Source of the DNA: Zygnema cylindricum
Taxonomy: Eukaryota; Streptophyta; Zygnematophyceae; Zygnematales; Zygnemataceae
Length of the DNA stretch: 64,000 nt
Assembly (NCBI GenBank): GCA_037447655.1
Contig: JBBHKE010000467.1
Span: 1 to 64,000, forward strand
Direction of reading: 5' to 3'
Shown here: positions 1 to 11,017 of the stretch, piece by piece
How the letters are laid out: every line of letters starts with the position of its first letter
Position numbering within the stretch: the stretch's first letter is position 1
Program-made: the position numbers and the translations under genes
The notes under the pieces: generated by a model
The model's input: only the letters and a program-made list of their open reading frames with translations
Told to the model about the DNA's origin: nothing
Databases searched by the model: none

Positions 1-195
1 GAATGGGGAAACATAAAACACAGAAAAAAAGAAAAAAAAAAACTACAACACAGGTAATAAATGAACATACAGCTTAAATTAAACTAAAATATCAACAACA
101 CCAAAAATTGTCCAGTCACAAACAATTATACATATCTTTCACAAGTACAGTGACTGGATTCACAAAAAAAAAAAATGTGCATATTTTTCACTTAC

Positions 196-713
196 ATGAA
201 CATCAAAGAAGGAAGATTTTGAAACATTTCCTCTGTTACTTCTCCAGACAGAAAATTCTTGGATAGATTCAATGACTTTAGGGATGTCAATTTACCAAAA
301 GATTGAGGGAGAACTCCTACAAGCTTATTGTCTGACAAATTTATGGATTCCAGTTTTTCAAAATCGCCTATGGCTTCAGAAAGACCACCTTCCAAAAAAA
401 TGGATGTAAAACTTATTTTTCTAACGTATTCATCACTACAATTTATGTAAAATTCTCCGTTTTTGTTTTTCCAGCAACAAGCAAAATTCATATTAGCTTT
501 CCAGTCATCCTCTATATTTTTAAACAAACTAAAAACAACTTTAGTTAAAGACGAGACTTCGTCAGATTTCAGCTCCTGCTCACAAAATGAAGGAGGACCA
601 GAAATAGTGTAGGCTTGCAATGGTTTTGTACAAGTTATAAAACTTAAAAGAAAAAGGATTTTGAAAATTGCCATGCCTCCTCCACTTCCAGGAGCCATGG
701 AATCACGAACCAC
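196..713 (-). CDS. LRR protein, first coding exon (gene continues beyond window)
   Basis: The exon encodes the N-terminus of an extracellular leucine-rich-repeat protein. Three start codons are in frame (713, 698, 674). The third places a hydrophobic signal peptide (MAIFKILFLLSFITC) at the very N-terminus and is a reasonable alternative. An N-terminal cap follows: a Trp, the pair CC-W near residue 80 and a later C before the first strand. Then come about two plant-type repeats (LESINLSDNKLVGVLPQSFG, then LTSLKSLNLSKNFLSGEV). Reading stops just past ATG-TTC-AT, where the minus strand reads GTAAGT. A splice donor at 195 is therefore more likely than a true stop, and the rest of the gene lies left of the window. 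The family includes receptor-like proteins and receptor kinases in plants. No kinase or membrane segment is in view, so the type cannot be decided. Confidence 0.7.
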
Positions 714-3200
714 TGTATCCGTACAGCTTGTACGATTACTTTAGAAAGAAGGAAAAAGATGAATTTGAATAAAATATGATCTTCTTTGTTAATAATGTTT
801 TTTTTTTGCTCCAGTTAGGGTTAGAGCGAGCAAGCAAGTAAAGAATTAGAATTAGGGTTACAAATTAGGGTTATGGTTGACAGAGAAAGAGGTACAAAAA
901 AGGTCAGAAAACAATAAGTTTCTTGCCGTTGTTCATGGAATCCGTGGTACGAACGAACGGGTACTAAATCGTACGGCCAAAGACAATACGTCCTGTATTT
1001 CTGTTTTCTGCGAGATTCGGCAACTTCATGGTTTTGGGACAGTCGAAAAGTACAAGAGAACAATAATGCTAGGAGTCAATTTGTGCGAAGATTTCATGCG
1101 ACCGCACGAAATAAGCCGCGTGAGTTTGAAATTGCGGCAACGGTATGCTGACGTACACTCTTGTATCGCTGTTAGTTAATGTTTTTTGCCATTTTTTACC
1201 GTGCATATCTGTCAAACGTATTAATCGGCGGTTGAGATTGAAAGTTAGGATTCTCACATTCAGATTGGCGGTCTCCGATTGGACATGCGTGCATGGAGAA
1301 AATATATATTTTCAGTGGCGAAAAAACAGCTGTCGAACAGCGATACGCGGTGTACTGTACTTTCATGCGAGGCTCGTACGAAATTAGCACCGCTAGAAAA
1401 AAGTCCAAATGCTGACCGACTGCGGGGTTTCTGCCTGCTATACTGAAATCCCTTTCCGAATCTTTAGCAGATTCGGAAAAAGTTGACTTCTGTGACTGGC
1501 AACCTGACAAATATTTAGTAGAGGGATCAGAGTGTCCAATGGGTATAAGATGCAGAACGGACAAAAGAATTAACCGATGACTGGTACGATTTGACACGAT
1601 TTGACAGACAGAAGGCGACAAGCTCTGCAGGGTTTGACGCCATCTAGATTCAAGATTTACGCATGTTTGACTAATTGTCCCCCAGAGGAACTTCAATAAT
1701 AAGGCCCAATCAGGTAAAAGTTCCGAGTAATAGCAAAAGTCGTTTTTTTTCGCGACCACACCGAGTCTAGGTCCATGGGAAGATGCGCTTTCTATGTTTA
1801 AACCAATTAAAAATAGGCACGTGGTAAATTCTGACAATATTAAAGTAAAACAAGGGAAACAAAATATTTGAAATTTTATAATTTACTGCCCGTCTCAAAA
1901 TGTTTTTAAAATCACAGGGTGACCGTCCATGCATGTACACGATGGTGTAAAATCGTCATCGCAACTATCTTAGGGTGACTCTCCATGAAAATTTTGCAGT
2001 AGACGTTTTCAGTAATGTAACCAAGTAAAGCGCGCAGCACCAAGTCTCTACATTATTTTCACACGTGGCAGGCGCCGAATAGAACTCTCAATCGCCGCGC
2101 AACAGATTCTGTCGTCCGGAGTATCGAGAATCTCCGTACATTGAATTATTGAACTTCAACCGAGAAGACTTTACCGTACACTAGTCCTTTTCAAAAAGAT
2201 TCTGACGTCGACGCTGAGGACGGCGGCCATCCTGCTGCGACAGGTGGTACTTAGACACGTGGCGAAATCTCGATTTCCAATTTTCCGTTGTCAAACTGAT
2301 TACTGTAGTTTTCAATTTGCAGTTGACAAGCCGAAAAAAAATGAAGAGCACTTCGCAGATACTGGTATTTAGTAACTTTCGTATATATATAGTATTAATT
2401 CGTACAGCAGGTTTCCTGTTTTGTCACGTACTCTTTGCCACGTCAGCTTCAAATGGTCTCATGCTGTCACGGTTTTTTTTTCCCATGGAGACCCATTCTG
2501 ACTTCATCCATGCGTGTTTTCGCGGCATTGCTGTAGTTTTGCCACGTCATCACAGTGGAACCACCGTTCAGCCGTTAGTTCATTGACTCTCCGCTACAGT
2601 AAAGTACAGTCCGTACATCCTACAGTACTTAAATGTACTTTTTGAAAAATTATGGCGAGGCTTCCTTCGTCTCTTGCTGAATGTGAGCGCGCGCGCACAG
2701 AATCTCATGTCTAGAGACTAGAGGATCTAAGATACATATGTACGACTAGATGACGCTTGGGAGTGTACGGACACTCCGTAATAGATTATGGATACGGATG
2801 TGTAGGATATTCGTCATGCAAATTGGTAGACGCTGATTCGTCGAATAAATTCCCTCGAAATAACTGCAAAGGAAAACATGGACGTTCGTAAAGTTTTCAG
2901 CTGGGGTTTTGGCGTTTTGCTCAACCTCTTTAATCCCTCTAAACTTTCTGAATCTGTACGTCGTTTAAAACATGCGTATATATGAAAGCGTGGGTATCAT
3001 ATGCAGCATTGAGCACTCTATTTACAAACAACGGTTTCGGATCTTACGGTATATTTTGTCTCTTCCGATCGACACCATAGATCAAAAGTTCCGCAATTTC
3101 ACCGCACGAAAGGTACAGTATTTTGCAAAGTGTGAAGGTCACGGCGCATTTCGCCTGGTGTAGGAAACCTGCACCACCTGCACCACACGGGCGAGAAAAC
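714..3200. other. No gene seen; AT-rich, GTAC-rich non-coding DNA
   Basis: Short overlapping open frames on both strands show no recognisable domain and are probably chance. The part next to 713 should hold the promoter of the LRR gene, but I see no convincing core motif. A perfect 11-bp hairpin lies at 1453-1479. The tetranucleotide GTAC is frequent here, as in much of the non-coding part of the window. Confidence 0.5.
1453..1479. repeat. Perfect hairpin, 11-bp arms
   Basis: The arms TTTCCGAATCT and AGATTCGGAAA are exact reverse complements around a 5-nt loop (TTAGC). No gene end is recognisable beside it, so a role is unknown. Confidence 0.6.
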
Positions 3201-3403
3201 TACACCGCGAATCGTTATTAGCGTTGAGAAATTATTAGTGTAAAGAAAAAATTAAAGTCATTCATTCTAATTTAGTGCCAGGAGACGTGGCAGATTATGA
3301 TCCACGTCCTTAAATAGTGTAGTTTATTCTATTTAAGGTATTAATGTCAAAATTTAGGGGTGCCGATATAGAGTTCATAACGCTAATAACGATTCGCGGT
3401 GTA
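3201..3403. mobile_element. MITE copy 1 (TA-flanked terminal inverted repeats)
   Basis: A 203-bp non-coding element. The left end starts TACACCGCGAATCGTTATTA and the right end is its exact reverse complement over 25 bases, the first and last two bases being TA. This is the layout of a non-autonomous Tc1/mariner-like or Stowaway-like element with a TA target duplication. Other copies in the window are at 3574-4240 and 59460-60003, with single ends at 4865 and 58144. Confidence 0.8.
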
Positions 3404-3442
3404 ACGAACCTTAGGGTGCAAACTAACGAACCTTAGGGTGCG
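3404..3442. repeat. Short tandem duplication next to MITE copy 1
   Basis: The phrase TAACGAACCTTAGGGTGC occurs at 3402 and again at 3424, the first copy overlapping the MITE's right TA. It may be a footprint of insertion or repair. Confidence 0.5.
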
Positions 3443-3573
3443 TCTCTGTGTGACAACTTAAGGGTTTTTAACTTTTTTCTGTTGCTTTCCTGTAAAACTT
3501 GGAGCCGTACCGCTTAAGTTTCAACCGTACAAAAAAAAGTACATTTTGCGTCATCATCGAATTTAAGATGTAC

Positions 3574-4240
3574 TACACCGCGAATCGTAATTAGAGTAAT
3601 GAAAAAATTAGAGTAAAAAAACCAGAAAAAACAATTAGAGTAATGAACTCTAATTTATATGATAGAACTTTTTCACAGTCGAAGTTTACTCTAATTTATT
3701 TAAGTACTCTATATTGGGCTATGTCGGCAATAAATATCCACGCTGAAATTATAAACACTAAATTACGTGGGCGTACAGAATCTGTCAGTCCGTATAGTTT
3801 TGACGTCATTATGACGCTAGTATTATTTGTCGCTCCGTATAGTTTTGACGTCATTATGACGATAGTATTATTTGTCGCGCTGAATGTCAGTTAATGTTCA
3901 CACTGACGACGATGCTATCGACGGACGAGAGTTATGCGAAAGGCTTTTTTTCGATGTGATTGATTTTTCGTCTAGTCCGATTTCACGTGCGAGCACGATT
4001 GTATTAAATCATTATTTGTACTTTTTTACTTAAAAAGGTACAGTTTTGCACGGTCGAACGTCGTCCGTACTCCACACTATTTAAAACGAACCTATATTAC
4101 AATTATGTTACGCTAAATTAACTTACCTAAATTAGAATAATGAAAAAATTAGAATCATTTACTCTATTTTTGATGTCATAGAGTCAAAATTTCGAGCGAC
4201 CAAATTAGAGTAATTTACTCTAATTACGATTCGCGGTGTA
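3574..4240. mobile_element. MITE copy 2 (667 bp)
   Basis: The ends are TACACCGCGAATCGTAATTA... and its reverse complement, continuing inward as matched GAGTAA. The two ends match each other better than they match copy 1, where the same place reads GTTATTAGCG. The interior is AT-rich, repeats the terminal motif ATTAGAGTAA several times, and holds a 45-bp tandem duplication at 3789-3878. No transposase is present. Confidence 0.75.
3789..3878. repeat. 45-bp tandem duplication inside MITE copy 2
   Basis: Two copies start with TCCGTATAGTTTTGACGTCA at 3789 and 3834. They differ at one or two positions, so the duplication is fairly recent. Confidence 0.8.
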
Positions 4241-5437
4241 CATGTTGTCGTCTTGTGTTCTTCGACCCACGGCCACGCCAAAAACGTCATCTTCAAACTT
4301 TTCTATAAAATATAGGGCCAATGTGTTTTAAAACGAAGTGTTTTTCATAAACAAATAGGAACACGTATTCGCACGTGAAATTTCAAACGAATTCAAGCGA
4401 CGGCGAAAGGTACACTATTCGCTATGTTTTGTCCGTTTGCGTCCATCAAAGTACACAATTTGTTGTGTTTTGTCGCGTTTCGTTTGGTACGGACTTTTCC
4501 ATTACAGGGTTTGAAAACTCCGATGCCATTTGACGAAATCATGAGAAATCTCGGAGGGCGCCCCAGCAAGTCGCACACGCCGCCTCTCTCACGCAGCCTC
4601 GCATGCTCGCGACATTCAAGGCAGTTTTTTACAATTTGGTGCGTCATCACAGATTGTACACTGTCGACAGCCGTCACGGGCATTGACGACGTATACAATC
4701 GTCACGCCCTTTAGTGACAACTTCGTTTGATACACATAGGGACACCCGAAATCCGGGTCCGCCGAATCTGCGCTAAAAACAAAAAAACTCTAAGTTTGAA
4801 GTACATAGAGACACACCCTTACCTGTAGCGGCGTCTCTTCTTTCGCACGAAAGGTACAGTACAGTACACCGCCAATCGCTATTAGCGTAGTGTACGCTAA
4901 TTCAGTCCCGCTTTTTGTTTATTATTCTCCATTAGCGTAGCTTATTCTATTTTTTTCTGTACGCCATTTAGGGTTTGCAAGTACCGTACAAAACGAAAGT
5001 ACGTTTTCGTTTAAATTGTGTCTTGTACGGTCAATGTCATACCGTACAAAATTGTACCTTTTTAAGTGAAAAAGTATAATTAATGAGTTTTAGTAACCGC
5101 GGACGCATGAGAATATGCGCTCTAAAAAAGGGATGAAATCGGGTTGTCAAATATCACGTTCGCACATATTCATCCAACAACCACGGTTCGACTGTGTGAA
5201 CGTACGATTTGTGTACGATTTGTCATATTTTGTAAAAAATACCTATATTAGTGTAAGCATGTTTGCGACCGACATTTATTTTTTTCAAAGAACCCAAATT
5301 AGCATTATTGAACAATTATGTCGAGCGTGCCTATTTTGAAAAAGTACGCTGCTGGTACGGACTAATTTGGATGAGGTGACGTCATTTCGTCAAGTGGATT
5401 GTGTGACCACACGTCACGACATCAAGAATGTCGAATA
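4241..5437. other. No gene seen; fragments of DNA-type repeats
   Basis: A single MITE-like left end (TACACCGCCAATCGCTATTA) lies at 4865-4895 with no partner found. The stretch 4725-4785 is similar, in inverted orientation, to 49770-49818. The open frames at 4393-4714 overlap on both strands and show no domain. Confidence 0.5.
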
Positions 5438-6162
5438 GGAGCTACGGACGACAGCGCCGTCAGTTTGGTCAGTTTGGTGAGGGACGCGAAATCGTGTCCA
5501 TCACATGATATTTATTTTGGACGGTCCAGATTCGTTTGACGGAATTCGTAAGACGTGTAAATATTTAACAATGTTTTGTCCTGTGTATTAATTATTAGTG
5601 TAGATCTTAGGTACACTCACATTAATAGAGGTAGTTGATTGATTACGTACGGCTGGTATGCCTCCGTACAGTTAGTAGTAAGTTGTAGTGTATATTTGTA
5701 GGACTTAGTCATTTCTAGACTTAGGAACTTTTTGGACAGAAACTGTTTCTGTTCCTTTTTGGGAATTTCATCTGAGAATTGCTCTCAATTTTATTGGCAG
5801 AATTATCTCGAATTTTGCATGTGTGTTCCTCCTTGTGTGGGCAATATTGTGGCAAATTTGCAGACCGATTGTATGTCTGATTTGCTTGGGGATTCATTGT
5901 GAAGTTGGTCAGATTTATCAAAGTTCTGGCAGGCTGGCAGGCTGTTTTTCTGCAACTTTGACTGAGTGTTGTGATTATTCGGTTTGGTATTATTATATAA
6001 TATTTGGTGGGAATACTGAGTGGACTAGGAACTATCTGGTTGAGTAGTTTCAGCTTGGTTTGGTTATTCTATAGAATTCTGAGTGGAACCAAAAGAGGTT
6101 GTTTTGGGGAAGTCTGTGGTGCTTCCGAGGGTACATTCATGGCTGAAAATGGCTATGAACAA
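5438..6162 (+). mobile_element. LTR of copia family B (partial or solo LTR)
   Basis: It aligns closely with 39147-39858, from GGAGCTACGGAC to CTATGAACAACA, which is the LTR plus the first gag codons of the family B element there. In that element a primer-binding-like site follows. Here unrelated sequence (CTCGACTCGGAGAA) follows, and then the family A element begins at 6179. No TG start or target duplication is recognisable, so the left end may be truncated. Confidence 0.65.
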
Positions 6163-6178
6163 CACTCGACTCGGAGAA

Positions 6179-7210
6179 TATAACTATGAGACCTCCATAG
6201 GTCCTCAAAGTAGGCAGCTTACACGAAGCCTCTACGATAATCCTGACCCCTTTGTATTTCTGCAAGTACAATTGCCACCTTGACAGACAAAAGCTTCGAC
6301 ACCTTCACCCCTGTGTAGGCAAGACTCTCCTGAGTATATAGCAAAAAATATCTCTGAATTTTCTCCCGTGAGCAGTAAGTTAGGAAGGGTCAAAGTTGAC
6401 ATTTTGTAAAGATGCTCTCTGGGAGAGAGGGTCCAATCTATCAAATTTTTCTAAGTCTTATCTCTCTCCAAAACTCTATCTACTGAAGTACGGCACCAAT
6501 CATAATACTGTATCGTACATAGAGGTACAGGTGCCGGTGTACTATTGTACGACCATTGTACGACATGGCGAACAAGTTGACACATGTCACTTTTGGATTC
6601 GTTTATATAATCCTCGGAGATGCCGTAATCCAATGTGATTGTGCCATGTGGCAATTGATGTGACGTCGACCGCAAACCGCTGAAAACCTATTTCGCGATC
6701 TTGACATTTTTCGTGGCTGTCCGATTAAGCCGGATTACAATCGTGGCCGTCATAAATACTTGCGCAATATTTGTTTTGTCTTCAAAACAAGATGTGCGGT
6801 ATCCGTTTTGGATGTTACGTACGCCGTACATTACAAATTGTATCTATGTCTCAATATCCCGTTAAATGAAATAGCCTGCGTGTTAACATTTAAATAACTA
6901 CAAAACGTTATATCCTCTAAATTGATCTTAGACTAATTCGCTAAGGTAACCGGCTACCGGCTAACCTGACGGACGACAGGTACCACGTTCAAATCCTGGG
7001 TCCGTGAAGATCTATTTTGGTAAAATCTACCAACCTAATGTCTGTCCCCGTCGGGATAGCATAGGCGGCCATGGCTCTATCTCCCTTTCCAACTTGTAGT
7101 GACTGCGATAGTGTGGGAGCTGGAGAGAGCAGTTAGAGACAGACCGCCTCTGCTTCTTTTCTGCATTTTACAAAACTTAGAAAATACTCAAATAGCCTTA
7201 AATTTCTACA
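6179..7210 (-). repeat. 3' LTR of the family A element
   Basis: On the minus strand it begins TGTAGAAATT at 7210, directly after a purine run (AAATAAATGGAG) that is the probable polypurine tract. It ends near 6179, where the usual final CA is mutated. It aligns along its length with 16081-17095. It contains the structured tRNA-like element at 6967-7007. Confidence 0.8.
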
Positions 7211-7461
7211 CTCCATTTATTTTCTAGTCACTCTTTATTTTAATACCACACTTCTCTCGGCAGAAAATAGTTTAGGAGAAGGCACAGGTTTGGTCATCTT
7301 TCTGCTACCATTTCACTATCTGGTTTATACTCCAAACTTATTATCTTGTTTTCTACTTTCTCCCTAACAAAGCTAAGTCTAATGTCCATGTGTTTGGCTT
7401 TAAAGTGATGTTTACAATTGGCAGAAATGGCAATGGCAGCCTGATTATCACAAAACACTTT
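7211..7461 (-). pseudogene. End of copia RNase H and polypurine tract
   Basis: The stretch aligns with the intact-frame counterpart at 19535-19700, which encodes the C-terminal RNase H segment. Here the frame is interrupted. The polypurine tract abuts 7211. Confidence 0.55.
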
Positions 7462-8692
7462 TTAGACACCACTTTTAAGATCACCAAGCTCACCAAGCAA
7501 AGACTTGACCCACATTAATTCTTTAACACCAGAGCAAGAAGCCATGTACTCAGCCTCCATGGTGGACTGAGCAATGACCTTTTGTTGCTTGCTGCTCCAA
7601 CAGCAAGCCCCATCACCCACATACAATACATATCTAGATGTGCATCTCCTCATAGGAGCATTCCAATAGCTGACATCACTCCAAGTGGTGATGTTAGTAT
7701 TGTTCCCACCCAAATGCAACCATAAATCCCTAGTCCCTTTGAGATATCTAAGAACTCACTTAGTTTCTTGACAATCTTTTTTAGTGGGAGCATTCAGACT
7801 CCTACTTAGTACTCCTACAGCTGCGGCTATGTCCAGATGGGTATAATTCATGAAATATATTAGGCTGCCCACTACTTGTCTATAAGGGATGGTCTGCATA
7901 AATCTTTTCTCTTCTAGGCCTACCGCATCATCTAAGATTATAACTCCCTCTTCCACACTCCCCTCACTTCCTTTCTTTAATTGTATAGGAGTGGTACAAC
8001 TATTACCTTGTCTATTTGGAATTTTTCTAACATGTTTCCAATGGCCTCCTTTTGAGTTAATCTTATTATCTTTCTATCTCTATCTCTCTCTACCTGAATT
8101 TCCAAAATATACCTAGCTTCTCCGATATCCTTAATCTCAAATCTTCCTTTTAGATCATTTTTCAACTAATTTATTTTATCCATAGATTTACTTAAAACAA
8201 GCAAATCATCAACATAAATTGGAATAAAAATAATTATTTCCTCATCGTCAAAGAAATAAAATGAGTGATCTGAGCTGATTCAAATATATCCCAAACCTGT
8301 AAGAAACTCATCGAGCTTCCTGTTCCATTGCCGGGCGCCTGTTTCAGCCCATACAAAGATTTGATCAATCGACATACCTTGCTTTCCTCCCCTTGCTCCA
8401 CAAATCCTTCGGGCTGTTGCATAAAAATTTCCTCTTCCAACTCTCCATGTAGGAAGGCCGTCTTGATATCCATCTGTTGCACTTCTATATCTTCTGCTAC
8501 CGCCATACTGAGAAGTATCCGAACCGAAGGAAACCTGGCGACCGGAGAAAAAGTCTCCTCGTAGTCGATTCCGTTTTTCTGGGTAAATCCCTTCGCCACT
8601 AACCGAGCCTTGTAGCGCTCGATGGTGTTATCTGGGTTGAGTTTTGGCTTAAATACCCACTTACACCTAATTGGTTTCCTGTCGAAGGACAA
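7462..8692 (-). pseudogene. copia reverse transcriptase and RNase H remnant
   Basis: Reading on the minus strand from 8692, the RT fingers region is recognisable (RYKARLVAKGFTQKNGIDYE, then MDIKTAFLHGELEEEIFM and SLYGLKQAP). The catalytic YVDD block (IYVDDLLVLS) can be read near 8190-8222 but lies between stops. The thumb/connection (TIPYRQVVGSLIYFMNYTH) and RNase H (TTWSDVSYWN...STMEAEYMASCS) follow at 7462-7956. The copia type is shown by these motifs and by RT lying downstream of IN. Several stops and frameshifts separate the segments, so no active enzyme is encoded. Confidence 0.85.
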
Positions 8693-8932
8693 TCAACCAA
8701 TTCCTATGTATCGGCCGCCGTAATTGAGGCCATCTCCTCATTAATGGTTGTCTTCCACCGGTTTCTCTCAGGACAAGTCATCACCTCATTATAAGTTTGA
8801 GGTTCATCGGTGTGAGATAGTTTGGTTACCTTATTGTTAACTTGCATTTCTTGCTGTCTTTTGGTGCTTCTTCTTCCTCCCTCAAACTCGGTTGCCGGAA
8901 TAGATGGCTCTGTTGGATTCTTCCAAAACAGT
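8693..8932 (-). pseudogene. IN-RT linker of the copia element
   Basis: It corresponds to 28986-29063 and to 24382-24550 in the better preserved copies. Only scattered frame remains. Confidence 0.5.
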
Positions 8933-10030
8933 TTATGCTTTTGCCATATCCCTTGATTCCTGGTCGATTTCGACCACGTATTCCGCTTCGGTTGGAGTTA
9001 ATACTAAGGGTTTCACATTTGGGTCCTTCTTGATCTGATCCTTACCTGAAAGATCATCATCTTCTTGAAATCGTGGATAGTTAAGAAGCTCAAAGTCATC
9101 AGGATTTTCTGACTCAAATCTGATTCTGACTGTCTTTGTATGCTTAAAGGGATCTACAGATTTTCTTTCATCCATAACCACTAGATGTTTCACTAGGATA
9201 ATATCCTCTCTTTTTAGATCATAGACTCTATATCCTTTTACATCTTCATCATCTCCTAATAGATATCCTTGTTTTCCTTTTGGGTCTAACTTGTAGTTTG
9301 ACCGATCTGTATCTAAACTGAACACTTGACTACCGAAAACCTTTAAGCGTGAAACATCTCGTTTTCGGCCTGTCCATCTCTCATAGGGTGTTTGGCCTTT
9401 TACAGCTGAAGTAAGAACTCTATTCTTGAGATAATTTGCACAGTTCATTGCTTCGGCCCAAAACTTCTTTGCTATCTTCTTATCTGACAGCATACTTCTA
9501 GCACTATCACTCAGTGTTCTATTTAATCTTTCAGCTACACCATTCTACTCAGGATTTTCAGGAATTGCTTTTTGGTGTTGCACTCCATCTTCTCACACAA
9601 AATTTTCAAACTGGTTAGAGGTATACTCTCCACCATTGTCACTCTTTACTCTCTTGATTGAGTTTTCATGGAGTTTTTCACTCCATGCTTTATATTGTTT
9701 AAAACTCTCTTGAGCCTCAGACTTATTTTTCAAAAAATACACCCTGGAATATCGAGACCAATCATTGGTGATAGACATCATAAATCTCTTCCACCCGGGT
9801 GATGGCACTCTGGCCGGCCCCCAAATATCTGTGTGTACTAAATCTAGAATCTTTTCTCCCTTAAAAGTGGCAGTTTTTGGGAAGGGTAACCTGTGTGTTT
9901 TACCTTGAGCACATCCACTACAATCACTTAGATTCTCACTTTCACCGAACTGAATCCCTTCCACTACTCCCATCTTTTTCATCTCTCTTAACTTATCTAG
10001 ATTCACATGCCTAAGCCTCTTATGCCACAA
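8933..10030 (-). pseudogene. copia integrase remnant
   Basis: The minus frame from 10030 starts with the gag-pre-integrase HHCC zinc-binding region (MWHKRLRHVNLDKL ... CSGCAQGK). The core follows with the first two catalytic Asp (LVHTDIWGP and VKSDNGGEYTS). A stop falls where the third block (ENPEQNGVAERLNRTL in the copy at 23.7 kb) should be, and the sequence there is degraded. The frame resumes at 9493-8933 with ARSMLSDKKIAKKFWAEAMN and the C-terminal region. The enzyme would join cDNA to chromosomal DNA; this copy cannot. Confidence 0.85.
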
Positions 10031-10083
10031 TATTATAACATGAACACCAATATATTAAAGTTTCTTCTTTTCATTGCTTAAAA

Positions 10084-11012
10084 TCAGCCTAAACATCCTT
10101 TGGCTACCTTTTCAACAATAAAATAAACTTCCTCCTCAAAACAAGCAGTAAAGACTCTATTCCTAGTGTAAGTCTCAAAACTCCTATCATCTAATACAGA
10201 CGTAGCGATGAGGATTTTGTTCAGCCCCGGAATAAACAATACATCGGAGAATGTAACTATGGATGTCTTTCCTTCTAATAACACTTTTAGATCTACCGAT
10301 CCTACAAGAGTAATAGTGACTATCCTCCCATCTCGTACTCTATCTCTACGGTGGGAATCTTTCTTATCTTAGTGAATAGGTGTTTATCTTTACACATAAG
10401 CATGGATGCACCTAAATCTACAATCCTGCTTACTTCACCTTTTAATCCACTAAAAGCACATTTCTGCTTTCGTGGAATTTCGACCTCGTTTTTCGTTTCC
10501 AACTCCTCATCCAATAGGAGTTCATCGTCCTCGTCCTCAGATTCCGCCTCATGTACCTGTGTCATAAGGGCCTTTTTCTTTCCTCTCGGGGGTCCACCGG
10601 TCTGCCCCTCCTTTAACCAAAGCTCGGTTAACTTAGTGCACTCAGCCATATAGTGCCTTGGTTTCTTACAAAAATGGCACAAACCCGTGGTAGTCCTTGG
10701 TCCTAACTCATCGATTTGATTTTTCTGCCCCTCCCCTAGATAATTTCCGACCTTTTTCCTGGAATCATTGTTCCTCTAATCAATCCCAACTGCCAAGGCT
10801 TGCCCACTCTTACCTCCCGTTCGGATCTCAATCGTATTCTCCGAACGAGAATCATCCCTACCACTGAATTCCAAATCCACCTTGAGTCCGCCAAGTCCTG
10901 CACACTGTTGACTATGTTCTCAAACTCATCTAGTAACTTCATCAGTAAACAGTTAACCTTTTCCTTTTTACTAAATGCTTTTCCAGCACTCTCTAGTTCT
11001 ATGAAAAGTGTA
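10084..11012 (-). pseudogene. copia gag C-terminus and protease remnant
   Basis: On the minus strand: the capsid end (LLMKLLDEFENIVNSVQDL), a zinc knuckle (CHFCKKPRHYMAEC, CX2CX4HX4C), an acidic linker (SEDEDDELLLDEELE), and the protease site, where the usual DSGAS reads DLGAS, a change expected to inactivate it. Frameshifts occur near 10740 and 10290. The gag frame breaks off at 11012 at the inserted gag-only element and resumes at 15543. Confidence 0.85.
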
Positions 11013-11017
11013 CCAAG
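11013..11017. repeat. Target duplication CCAAG, left
   Basis: The 5 bases CCAAG precede the 5' LTR at 11018 and recur right after the 3' LTR at 15538-15542. This is the expected 5-bp duplication of an LTR element. Confidence 0.9.

Noticed and set aside
821-1837. Overlapping frames on both strands at 0.8-1.8 kb
   Set aside because: No recognisable motif and mutually overlapping; likely chance frames.
4393-4714. Overlapping frames on both strands near 4.4-4.7 kb as a gene
   Set aside because: No domain, no splice or codon pattern, and part of the stretch is a dispersed repeat.
8328-8564. Plus-strand frames opposite the copia pol genes
   Set aside because: They are antisense shadows of the minus-strand RT, integrase and gag frames; the same applies at 10351-10653, 26091-26375, 30974-31282 and 31481-31765.
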